Source: Lachnospiraceae bacterium (lineage in GTDB: Bacteria; Bacillota; Clostridia; Lachnospirales; Lachnospiraceae). Taken from it: a DNA stretch of 16,527 bases. A model generated the notes under the pieces. That model was not told where the DNA came from and ran no database searches. It worked only from the letters and a program-made list of their open reading frames with translations. The translations under genes were made by a program, and so were the position numbers. The stretch lies in the NCBI GenBank assembly GCA_009774235.1, contig VSNJ01000089.1, positions 1 through 16,527 of the forward strand. Direction: 5' to 3'. This document shows positions 8,188 through 14,772 of this stretch, piece by piece; position 1 is the first letter of the stretch; the number at the start of each line of letters is the position of its first letter.

Positions 8188-9045
8188 ATGAAATATATTG
8201 ATTTACACACCCATTCCAATTATTCAGATGGCACATGCCCGCCATCTGTACTTGTTTCAAAAGCTATAGAAAAAGGTCTTGCTGCCTTTGCACTGACTGA
8301 CCATGACACAGTAGCAGGAATAGAAGATGCTGTTAAAGCTGTAAATGAACAGCAGGCACCAGTCCAATTTATACCAGGTACAGAACTTTCTGCCGCATAT
8401 AAAGACAAAGATATACATATTGTAGGACTTTTTATTAACCACCAGAACACAGCATTTAAAAATGCTGCCAGAATAATAATTAAAAGACGTGACGACCGCA
8501 ATATGGAGATGGTAGAAAACCTTAGAAAAGCTGGAATACCAATTTCAATGGAAGCACTTATGGAAAATAACCCTGATACAGTTGTTACAAGAGCCCATTT
8601 TGCACGCTTCCTTGTTGACAATAAAATAACTGCAACACCTGCAGATGCTTTTAGAAAATACCTTGATACAGATACCCCTTATTATGTGCCACGTAAATAC
8701 ATAGAACCTGAAGAAGCAATCACTCTTATAAAAAATGCTGGTGGTGTACCTGTACTGGCACATCCACTTCATTATAAACTAAGAGAAGCAGAACTTGAAA
8801 AACTTGTAAGGCGTCTCGCCCTGGCAGGTCTTATGGGAATTGAAACATTGTATTCAAACCACACCAGACAAGATGAAATTTATGCCAAAAAGCTGGCACA
8901 AAAGTTTAACCTGCTGCCAAGCGGGGGCTCTGATTTCCATGGAAGCAACAAACCTGCAATAGATATAGGAACTGGCAGGGGCAGCCTTGCAGTACCTTAC
9001 CATTATCTTGAAAAACTTGCAGAAGCATGCAATTATCCTCTTTAA
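8188..9045 (+). CDS. PHP-domain phosphoesterase (RNase AM / nucleoside bisphosphate phosphatase type)
   Basis: The 285-residue protein is a soluble PHP-family metallophosphoesterase. The metal-site motifs are all present: DLHTHS (H7, H9) with D14, TDHDT (H39), GTELSA (E66), DIHIVG (H77), RAHFAR (H137), AHPLHY (H192) and GSDFHG (D249, H251). The family, related to YciV/TrpH, includes enzymes that hydrolyse 3',5'-nucleoside bisphosphates and trim short RNA 5' ends. That activity is inferred from homology, and the true substrate could differ. AGGAGG (8168-8173) is 14 bases before the ATG at 8188, an unusually long spacing, but no earlier in-frame start exists. The gene is monocistronic and shares a bidirectional terminator with the convergent phosphorylase gene. 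Confidence 0.85.
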   Translation: MKYIDLHTHSNYSDGTCPPSVLVSKAIEKGLAAFALTDHDTVAGIEDAVKAVNEQQAPVQFIPGTELSAAYKDKDIHIVGLFINHQNTAFKNAARIIIKRRDDRNMEMVENLRKAGIPISMEALMENNPDTVVTRAHFARFLVDNKITATPADAFRKYLDTDTPYYVPRKYIEPEEAITLIKNAGGVPVLAHPLHYKLREAELEKLVRRLALAGLMGIETLYSNHTRQDEIYAKKLAQKFNLLPSGGSDFHGSNKPAIDIGTGRGSLAVPYHYLEKLAEACNYPL

Positions 9046-9049
9046 AAAT

Positions 9050-9089
9050 AAAAACAGCATAGCCAGGTTATTCCTGTTATGCTGTTTTT
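9050..9089. terminator. Bidirectional terminator between the PHP gene and glgP
   Basis: AAAAACAGCATA (9050-9061) and TATGCTGTTTTT (9078-9089) form a perfect 12-bp inverted repeat, with an inner CAGG/CCTG stem in the loop. A and T runs flank it on both sides, so it can end transcription of the plus-strand PHP gene (stop at 9045) and the minus-strand glgP (stop at 9119). Confidence 0.9.
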
Positions 9090-9118
9090 AACAAAATACT
9101 CTTTTATATTTTCAAATA

Positions 9119-11371
9119 TTACAGTTTCCAGATATCATTATTGTATTCTGCTATCGTCCTGTCTGATGAGAAAAATCCTGCTTTTGCAGTATTAACAAGC
9201 ATCTTCTTTGCCCATCCCATCCTGTCAGAATAATCACCCATCATTTTATCTTTTACAGCGATATATTCCTTTATATCAAGAAGAGTCATAAACCAGTCTT
9301 TATTAACAATCTCTTTAAACAAGCGTCCAAGGTTTTCAGGGTCTCCAGCCATAATAAGTTCTGGACTGATAATAAAGTTAACAAGCTCTTTTACAAGAGA
9401 ATCCTCTTCATATATTTTCCTTGATGAATAACCATTTGTATTATATAAGTTAATAACTTCATCACTTGATTTACCAAATATATAAATATTTTCACTGCCT
9501 ACAAGGTCATTTATTTCTACATTAGCACCATCCATTGTACCAAGTGTAACAGCCCCATTAAGCATAAATTTCATATTACCAGTACCACTTGCTTCCTTAG
9601 ATGCAAGTGAAATCTGCTCTGAAATATCACATGCAGGAATAAGCTTTGCAGCTTTTGTAACGTTATAGTTTTCAACCATAACTACCTTTAAATAAGGATT
9701 AACCTGTGGGTCATTCTCAATAACCTGCTGTAAACAAAGTATAAGGTGGATAATATCTTTTGCAAGTGTATATGCAGGGGCAGCCTTTGCACCAAATATC
9801 ATAGTAATTGGTGTTTCCGGAAGCTTTCCAGACTTAATTTCTTTATACTTATAAATAAGGTAAAGTGCATTAAGCTGCTGGCGCTTGTACTCATGCAGAC
9901 GCTTAACCTGTATATCAAATATAGAATCTTCTGGTATATCTATATTCTGTGTATCTTTCAGGTATTTCTTAAGCTGCTTCTTATTATTGTCCTTAATCTC
10001 TAACATCCTTTTAAGCACTGCTGTGTCGTCTTTATATCCAAGAAGCTTCTCAAGCTCTCCTGCGTCTTTCTTCCATCCATCCCCAATTAGCTCTGTAATA
10101 TATCCTGCAAGCTCTGTATTACAATGCATCAGCCAGCGGCGGAATGTAATACCATTTGTCTTATTATTAAACTTTTCAGGGTAAATATCATAAAATGCCT
10201 TTAACTCTGATTCTTTAAGTATATCTGTATGAAGTGCCGCAACACCATTTACACTGAAACCATAGTGGATATCCATATGTGCCATGTGTACACGGTTCTC
10301 ATTATCAATAATGGCAACTCTTCCATCATTATATTTTGCCTTAATCTTTTCATCAAGCTTCCTGATAATAGGCATAAGCTGTGGCACAACTTCTTCAAGG
10401 TATGAAACTGGCCATTTCTCAAGCGCTTCTGCAAGAATTGTATGGTTAGTATATGCACATGTCTTGCTTACAATATCTGCTGCCTCATCAAAATCTATGC
10501 CACGCTCCTGTAAAAGACGGATAAGTTCAGGTATTACCATAGATGGATGTGTGTCATTAATCTGTATAACTGCATGCTCATAAAGCTTCTTTACATCATA
10601 GCCATTTTCATCCATTTCTTTAAGGATAAGCTGTGCACCATTGCTTACCATAAAATACTGCTGGTAAATTCTTAAAAGCTCTCCTGCCTTGTCACTGTCA
10701 TCAGGATACAGGAACAATGTAAGGTTTTTTGCAATCTGTGACTTATCAAATGAAATCCCGTCACCTACGATTGACTCATCCAATGTATCTATATCAAATA
10801 AATGAAGTTTATTTAAACCACTTTCATATCCTGGCACATCAATATCATATAATGTAGAATCCAGTGTAAAATCTTTAAACTGTACTGGGAAATGTATTCC
10901 TGTATCCACAAGCCAGCTTTCCTTTTCAATCCAAGGGTTCTTTACTTCTTTCTGTTTGTTATTTTCAAATATCTGCTGGAACAGCCCAAAATGGTAATTA
11001 AGCCCAATACCTGCACCATTAAGCCCCAAAGTTGCTATTGAATCCATAAAACATGCCGCAAGCCTTCCAAGACCACCATTCCCAAGTGAAGGTTCTGGCT
11101 CAGCTTCTTCAATCTCTGTTAAATCTTTGCCATTTTCCTCCAGACACTTCTTTACATCATCAAATATGCCAAGATTTATTAAATTATTGGAAAGTAATTT
11201 ACCAATAAGGAATTCAGCAGAAATATAATATATCTTCTTGCTTCCCTTATTTGGCTCCTTATCCTTGCACATTTCCTTTACAAGTTTTAAAAGTGCATAA
11301 TAAATCTCTTTGTTTGACGCCCCATTTACTGCCTTGCCTAAGTAACCCTCAATTTTTTTCTGTAACTCCAT
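9119..11371 (-). CDS. glgP: Glycogen/maltodextrin phosphorylase
   Basis: This cytoplasmic pyridoxal-phosphate enzyme of glycosyltransferase family 35 releases glucose 1-phosphate from the ends of glycogen, starch or maltodextrins. The 750-residue product has the N-terminal signature SLGNGGLGRLAACFMDS (95-111) and the active-site stretch INDTHPS near 271-277. RLHEYKRQ lies near 491-498. The PLP motif EASGTGNMKFMLNG (593-606) puts the cofactor lysine at K601. The length fits bacterial phosphorylases that lack the regulatory N-terminal extension of animal enzymes. GGGAG seven bases upstream supports the ATG at 11371. It stands alone, convergent with the PHP gene and divergent from an AraC-family regulator, with no other glycogen genes in the window. 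The choice between glycogen and maltodextrin as main substrate is open. Confidence 0.95.
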   Translation of the reverse strand: MELQKKIEGYLGKAVNGASNKEIYYALLKLVKEMCKDKEPNKGSKKIYYISAEFLIGKLLSNNLINLGIFDDVKKCLEENGKDLTEIEEAEPEPSLGNGGLGRLAACFMDSIATLGLNGAGIGLNYHFGLFQQIFENNKQKEVKNPWIEKESWLVDTGIHFPVQFKDFTLDSTLYDIDVPGYESGLNKLHLFDIDTLDESIVGDGISFDKSQIAKNLTLFLYPDDSDKAGELLRIYQQYFMVSNGAQLILKEMDENGYDVKKLYEHAVIQINDTHPSMVIPELIRLLQERGIDFDEAADIVSKTCAYTNHTILAEALEKWPVSYLEEVVPQLMPIIRKLDEKIKAKYNDGRVAIIDNENRVHMAHMDIHYGFSVNGVAALHTDILKESELKAFYDIYPEKFNNKTNGITFRRWLMHCNTELAGYITELIGDGWKKDAGELEKLLGYKDDTAVLKRMLEIKDNNKKQLKKYLKDTQNIDIPEDSIFDIQVKRLHEYKRQQLNALYLIYKYKEIKSGKLPETPITMIFGAKAAPAYTLAKDIIHLILCLQQVIENDPQVNPYLKVVMVENYNVTKAAKLIPACDISEQISLASKEASGTGNMKFMLNGAVTLGTMDGANVEINDLVGSENIYIFGKSSDEVINLYNTNGYSSRKIYEEDSLVKELVNFIISPELIMAGDPENLGRLFKEIVNKDWFMTLLDIKEYIAVKDKMMGDYSDRMGWAKKMLVNTAKAGFFSSDRTIAEYNNDIWKL

Positions 11372-11462
11372 AATAGTTCTCCCTTCTCAGATAAATTTAC
11401 CAGTACAACAGATGCCTGTCTTATAACTGGTTATATTATAATTACATTTTATGGTTTTTATC

Positions 11463-11492
11463 TTGCACAATAGTTTCTAAAAGTGATACAAT
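11463..11492 (+). promoter_or_regulatory. Promoter of the AraC-family gene, extended -10
   Basis: TTGCAC (11463-11468) and TACAAT (11487-11492) are 18 bp apart, and TGA directly precedes TACAAT, giving an extended -10. Initiation near 11499 would give a leader of about 52 nt that includes the hairpin at 11514-11541. Confidence 0.6.
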
Positions 11493-11513
11493 ACTATCAA
11501 ATTACAACAAAAA

Positions 11514-11541
11514 ACATATGCAGCCCAAAACCTGCATGTGT
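11514..11541. promoter_or_regulatory. Leader hairpin of the AraC-family gene; terminator-like on the minus strand
   Basis: ACATATGCAG (11514-11523) pairs with CTGCATGTGT (11532-11541) around an 8-base loop, a 10-bp stem with one G-U pair. It ends just before the AAAGG ribosome binding site of the AraC gene. Read on the minus strand the hairpin is followed by a run of T, like an intrinsic terminator facing glgP. It could therefore block antisense or upstream readthrough into glgP. Confidence 0.5.
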
Positions 11542-11550
11542 TAGAAAGGC

Positions 11551-12459
11551 ATGATTATTATTATGAATAATCCTGACTATGAATATTACCATGAAAAAAA
11601 ATCTCATGTTACTATAAACTTTCCATATAATACATACCTTTGCTCAATTCCGCTTGATTTTATACAGGTAAATACACACTGGCATGAAGAAGCAGAATTT
11701 ATTATTATTAAAAAGGGCTGTGGCAAAATATATATTGATTTACAGTTATATAATGTAACTGCTGGAGATATTTTGCTTATACTTCCAGGACAGCTGCATT
11801 CTATAAGCCAGTCTGGAAACAAATGCATGGAATACGAAAATATACTTTTCTCCCCTGGACTTTTATATGGAAATGGGCATGACTATTGTACAACTGGCTA
11901 TCTGCACCCTTTTTTTGAAAACAATTTTATATTTCCTGCCCATATAAATAAGTCATATAGCATTTACAGCCAGCTTTACGCATGTATTGATTCTATAGAC
12001 AAACTACGTTCAAATCCTGTTCCTGGCTATGAACTTGGAATTAAAGGTTATCTGTTCCAGTTTTTTTCACTGGTTTTCGCAAACCTTATTGATATAGAAT
12101 TAAAAAAGCCTGCAAACAGCCATGCTGCCAAATTAAAGGAAATACTTTACTTTATATCTGTCCACCACAATGAACCACTTGTACCCTCTGATGCTGCTTC
12201 TGCTGCAGGTTTTAGCACATCACATTTTATGAAATTTTTTAAAAAACATATGGGATGCACATTTACTGAATACCTGAACAGCTACCGGCTTTCTATCGCA
12301 TGTACCCTGCTTTCTACTACAGATAAACCTGTACTGGAAATATCATATGAAACTGGCTTTACTAATCTTTCATATTTTAACCGTCTTTTCAAAAAAAAAT
12401 ACGGCATATCTCCAAGAATATACCGTAAGGAACTGTTAAGAAACAACTCATCTTCCTGA
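11551..12459 (+). CDS. AraC-family transcriptional regulator with N-terminal cupin domain
   Basis: The 302-residue protein is a DNA-binding regulator. The N-terminal half carries a cupin-type ligand-binding domain (about 40-90: THWHEEAEFIIIKKGCGKIY, then GDILLILPGQLHSI), as in sugar-responsive AraC proteins. The C-terminal half (about 190-295) has the paired helix-turn-helix. The first HTH is around DAASAAGFSTSHFMKFFKKH. The second includes the family signature ending SYFNRLFKKKYGISPRIYRK. It is divergent from glgP, so carbohydrate-linked control of that gene is a reasonable but untested guess. AAAGG lies only one base before the ATG at 11551 and 13 before the in-frame ATG at 11563, so the true start is uncertain by four residues. 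The last ten or so codons lie inside a palindromic element, so the C-terminal tail may be acquired. Confidence 0.9.
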   Translation: MIIIMNNPDYEYYHEKKSHVTINFPYNTYLCSIPLDFIQVNTHWHEEAEFIIIKKGCGKIYIDLQLYNVTAGDILLILPGQLHSISQSGNKCMEYENILFSPGLLYGNGHDYCTTGYLHPFFENNFIFPAHINKSYSIYSQLYACIDSIDKLRSNPVPGYELGIKGYLFQFFSLVFANLIDIELKKPANSHAAKLKEILYFISVHHNEPLVPSDAASAAGFSTSHFMKFFKKHMGCTFTEYLNSYRLSIACTLLSTTDKPVLEISYETGFTNLSYFNRLFKKKYGISPRIYRKELLRNNSSS

Positions 12460-12581
12460 CTTACCCTGATGCAAGGATGCAGCACAAGAAAATTCTGGCG
12501 TAACTGCTGTACCTGCATCTTTTCTTTGCAGGTAATTATTTATACTGCACCATGTTAACAAGTTATTTCTTAACAGTTCCT
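12428..12581. repeat. Palindromic intergenic element with 21-bp inverted ends (MITE/REP-like)
   Basis: AGGAACTGTTAAGAAACAAC and its next base (12428-12448) form a 21-bp inverted repeat, with one mismatch, with 12561-12581. The mismatch is 12444 against 12565. The arms enclose about 112 bp that fold further. GATGCAG (12476-12482) can pair with CTGCATC (12513-12519), or TACCTGCA (12510-12517) with TGCAGGTA (12527-12534); the two foldings are mutually exclusive. TGTTAACA at 12553-12560 is an 8-bp palindrome. The left arm lies inside the AraC gene, and its stop (12457-12459) is inside the element. It sits between convergent genes, so it may also act in transcription termination. I recall similar ends between genes of related gut Clostridia but cannot verify that here. 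Confidence 0.6.
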
Positions 12582-12604
12582 GGATTATTATAAATATACT
12601 GCCA

Positions 12605-12919
12605 TTATTTTTCGCTGCTCTGTTTGTCTATTTCAACAATATTGTCTTTTTTCATTGGAATACGGCAATTTTTGTTATTACCAAATTCCACAATAACTAC
12701 CTCTTCCATTATATCTATTACTACGCCAAAAAAACCGCTTGTTGTAAGTATGCTATCCCCTACCTCAAGTGTTGTAATAAGAGCAGTATGTTCTTTCTGC
12801 TGCTTCTTCTGCGGTCTTATTGCAAAGAACCAGAACACACCTATTACAACAGCATATACAACTACTATGCTTAAAAGACTCTGTGTCCCACCAGTTCCCA
12901 ATACTGTTACTAAATTCAT
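12605..12919 (-). CDS. yajC: Preprotein translocase accessory subunit YajC
   Basis: YajC is a small single-span membrane protein that associates with SecDF and supports Sec-dependent export. The 104-residue product has one helix at about 15-35 (LLSIVVVYAVVIGVFWFFAI). The family motif IRPQKKQQKEH follows, and then a cytoplasmic beta-rich domain with LEVGDSILTTSGFFGVV. Length and architecture are normal for the family. The ATG at 12919 overlaps the tgt stop in an ATGA arrangement, so translation is probably coupled, and AAGGAGG lies seven bases upstream within tgt. I see no T-tailed terminator directly after the gene; the palindromic element follows. Confidence 0.93.
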   Translation of the reverse strand: MNLVTVLGTGGTQSLLSIVVVYAVVIGVFWFFAIRPQKKQQKEHTALITTLEVGDSILTTSGFFGVVIDIMEEVVIVEFGNNKNCRIPMKKDNIVEIDKQSSEK

Positions 12920-14049
12920 TTTGAATCCTCCTTAAGATATTCTAATTTTTTATTTTTATATTCTTTATAACAGCCCTTTTCTATTGCGTCACGTATTTCT
13001 TCCATAAGAGTATTATAAAAATAAAGGTTATGTGTAACCATAAGACGCAGCCCAAGCATCTCTTTTGCCTTTAAAAGATGCCTTATATAAGCCCTGCTGT
13101 AAGTTTTGCATACAGGGCAGCCACATGTTTCATCAAGAGGCCTGTCATCAAGCTCATATTTCTTATTTAAAAGGTTCATCTTGCCAAAATTAGTATATGC
13201 ATGTCCATGACGTCCATTCCTGGCAGGATATACACAATCAAAGAAATCCACACCACGTTCCACTGCTTCAAGTATATTGGCAGGCGTACCAACTCCCATA
13301 AGATAAACAGGTTTGTCCTGTGGAAGATATGGTACAGTCTTTTCAATTATATTATACATCTCCTCATGGCTTTCACCGACTGCCAGTCCGCCCAGTGCAT
13401 AACCATCAAGTTCCATGGATGTTATACGTTTTGCATGTTCTATACGTATATCTTCAAAAGTCCCACCCTGGTTGATACCAAAAAGAAGCTGGGATTTATT
13501 TATTGTTGTTTCAAGGCTGTTAAGCCTTGCCATCTCCTTTTTACACCTTTCAAGCCATCTTGCCGTCCTGTCTGCTGATGCCTGCATATATTCCCTTGTA
13601 GCAGGATGTGGCGGACATTCATCAAATGCCATTGCTATTGTTGACGCAATATTTGACTGTATCTGCATACTTTCTTCTGGACCCATGAAAATCTTCCTGC
13701 CATCAATATGGGAACTAAAATAAACGCCTTCTTCTTTAATTTTCCGCAGGCTTGCAAGTGAAAACACCTGGAAACCACCAGAATCAGTAAGTACAGGCTT
13801 ATCCCAGACCATAAACTTACGTATACCACCCATATCCCTGACAATGCCATCACCTGGCCTTACATGCAGGTGGTAAGTATTACAAAGTACCACCTGCGTT
13901 TTAATACCTTGCAGGTCTTGTGTAGAAACAGCACCTTTCATAACACCATCTGTACCAACATTCATAAATACTGGTGTCTGTATAGTACCATGGACAGTTT
14001 CAAGCTGTCCTCTTTTTGCATCACCATCTTTATATAATATCTTATACAT
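12916..14049 (-). CDS. tgt: Queuine tRNA-ribosyltransferase (tRNA-guanine transglycosylase)
   Basis: Bacterial Tgt exchanges guanine-34 of GUN-anticodon tRNAs for preQ1 (or queuine) in queuosine synthesis. The 377-residue TIM-barrel protein shows LTDSGGFQVFS (87-97, catalytic D89) and GINQGG (191-196). The nucleophile motif FDCVYPARNGRHG holds D261. The zinc site is C299, C301, C304 and H330 (CGCPVC, then VTHN). The length is typical. GAGGG just upstream supports the ATG at 14049. It lies 57 bp after the DUF1700 gene, and its stop overlaps the start of yajC. No other queuosine genes are in the window. Confidence 0.95.
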   Translation of the reverse strand: MYKILYKDGDAKRGQLETVHGTIQTPVFMNVGTDGVMKGAVSTQDLQGIKTQVVLCNTYHLHVRPGDGIVRDMGGIRKFMVWDKPVLTDSGGFQVFSLASLRKIKEEGVYFSSHIDGRKIFMGPEESMQIQSNIASTIAMAFDECPPHPATREYMQASADRTARWLERCKKEMARLNSLETTINKSQLLFGINQGGTFEDIRIEHAKRITSMELDGYALGGLAVGESHEEMYNIIEKTVPYLPQDKPVYLMGVGTPANILEAVERGVDFFDCVYPARNGRHGHAYTNFGKMNLLNKKYELDDRPLDETCGCPVCKTYSRAYIRHLLKAKEMLGLRLMVTHNLYFYNTLMEEIRDAIEKGCYKEYKNKKLEYLKEDSK

Positions 14050-14080
14050 TATTCCCTCATCTCTTCCGCTTTAATTACAG

Positions 14081-14110
14081 ATAATAACATTATATGGTAT
14101 ATTCTGTCAA
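14081..14110 (-). promoter_or_regulatory. Candidate internal promoter for tgt-yajC
   Basis: On the minus strand a perfect TTGACA (14110-14105) overlaps the TGA stop codon of the DUF1700 gene. TATTAT (14086-14081) lies 18 bp downstream. This would let tgt-yajC be transcribed separately, although no terminator stops readthrough from the DUF1700 gene. Confidence 0.5.
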
Positions 14111-14601
14111 CCTCTTCTGAAATAATCAGATATAAGCTTTATTACAAAGAAAAGTACAGCAACTGGCAGTACAATACGTATAATAATAACTGCTGCCAGA
14201 CCGCCAAGAAACAATACAAATGCAATAATACCTATAACAAGAACCAACAGCAGGATTTTCTCATACCATCTAATGCTGTGGCCAAAGCCCCTCTTATACT
14301 CATATTGCCTGTAATCTGTACCTTCACCACTGTTCTCTTCTCCTGAAGTGGTCCTGCTGTATTCATTTCTTGCCTGTTCTTTATAAAAATCTGCCATAGG
14401 CCCTTTAGATGCTATAAAACTGTCTATTATAGTCCTTGCAATAAGATGCGGGTCTCCTAACTGTTCTAGTGCTTTTTCCTCGGATTCCTCTCCATTTTCA
14501 ATATAATCTTTATAATAACGGATATTTTCCTCTATTTCAGATGCTGGCACATTGCCCGCCAGGCTCTCTGTAAGAATATCTAAAAATTCTTTTTTAGTCA
14601 T
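14107..14601 (-). CDS. DUF1700 (HAAS-domain) membrane protein
   Basis: The 164-residue protein has an N-terminal helical HAAS/DUF1700-type domain (about 1-65). It starts MTKKEFLDIL and contains the characteristic EEKALEQLGDPHLIA region (41-55). A polar, Glu/Ser-rich linker (about 70-110) follows, then two adjacent membrane helices (about 115-133 and 134-157) and a basic tail (YFRRG). Family members are often encoded beside PadR-type regulators, but none is visible next to this one. Molecular function is unknown. I chose the ATG at 14601 because GGAGG lies six bases upstream. The in-frame TTG two codons earlier abuts the ribosome binding site and is unlikely to be used. The gene probably leads a DUF1700-tgt-yajC unit. 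Confidence 0.8.
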   Translation of the reverse strand: MTKKEFLDILTESLAGNVPASEIEENIRYYKDYIENGEESEEKALEQLGDPHLIARTIIDSFIASKGPMADFYKEQARNEYSRTTSGEENSGEGTDYRQYEYKRGFGHSIRWYEKILLLVLVIGIIAFVLFLGGLAAVIIIRIVLPVAVLFFVIKLISDYFRRG

Positions 14602-14675
14602 TGGCAACCTCCATTACATTAGGTTATGCTTCCGGACTCTCCCTTGTGCCTGCCTTTATGGCAAAGCTTTCCGGA

Positions 14676-14705
14676 ATATTAGGAAAGAATAAGTTAAAAG
14701 CGCAA
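14676..14705 (-). promoter_or_regulatory. Candidate DUF1700-gene promoter embedded in the fba terminator
   Basis: On the minus strand TTGCGC (14705-14700) lies in the 3' arm of the fba terminator hairpin, and TAATAT (14681-14676) is 18 bp downstream. The predicted start is near 14669. TTCCGGAA (14676-14669) overlaps the start region, and a second site (14636-14630) lies about 35 bp further on; either could be an operator or part of a leader stem. Confidence 0.4.
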
Positions 14706-14723
14706 GTCATATGGCTTGCGCTT
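14690..14723 (-). terminator. Rho-independent terminator of fba
   Basis: On the minus strand AAGCGCAAG pairs perfectly with CTTGCGCTT (14723-14715 with 14706-14698) around an 8-base loop, followed by a T-rich tail. A smaller AACCG/CGGTT hairpin (14728-14732 and 14743-14747) precedes it. Both follow the aldolase stop at 14773. Confidence 0.88.
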
Positions 14724-14772
14724 ATTTAACCGCTATATTAAACGGTTTTATTCTTAATTTGCTTAAACATTA

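Larger units (their letters stand above)
11372..11550. promoter_or_regulatory. Divergent control region between glgP and the AraC-family gene
   Basis: For glgP (minus strand) a perfect TATAAT lies at 11440-11435, but no -35 match sits 16-18 bp upstream; such a promoter would suit activator control. An ACCAGT/ACTGGT inverted repeat (11400-11405 and 11426-11431) lies in the expected glgP leader. TGATA-caatac-TATCA (11484-11499) overlaps the start region of the AraC-gene promoter and is a candidate operator. Whether the AraC protein binds here is inferred only from the divergent layout. Confidence 0.35.

Noticed and set aside
14602..14607. TTG start two codons upstream for the DUF1700 protein
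   Set aside because: It directly abuts the GGAGG, leaving no spacer; the ATG at 14601 has the expected six-base spacing.
14608..14690. preQ1-type or other known riboswitch upstream of the DUF1700-tgt-yajC unit
   Set aside because: I could not match the leader to a preQ1 aptamer or any other class I know, despite the queuosine-related downstream gene.
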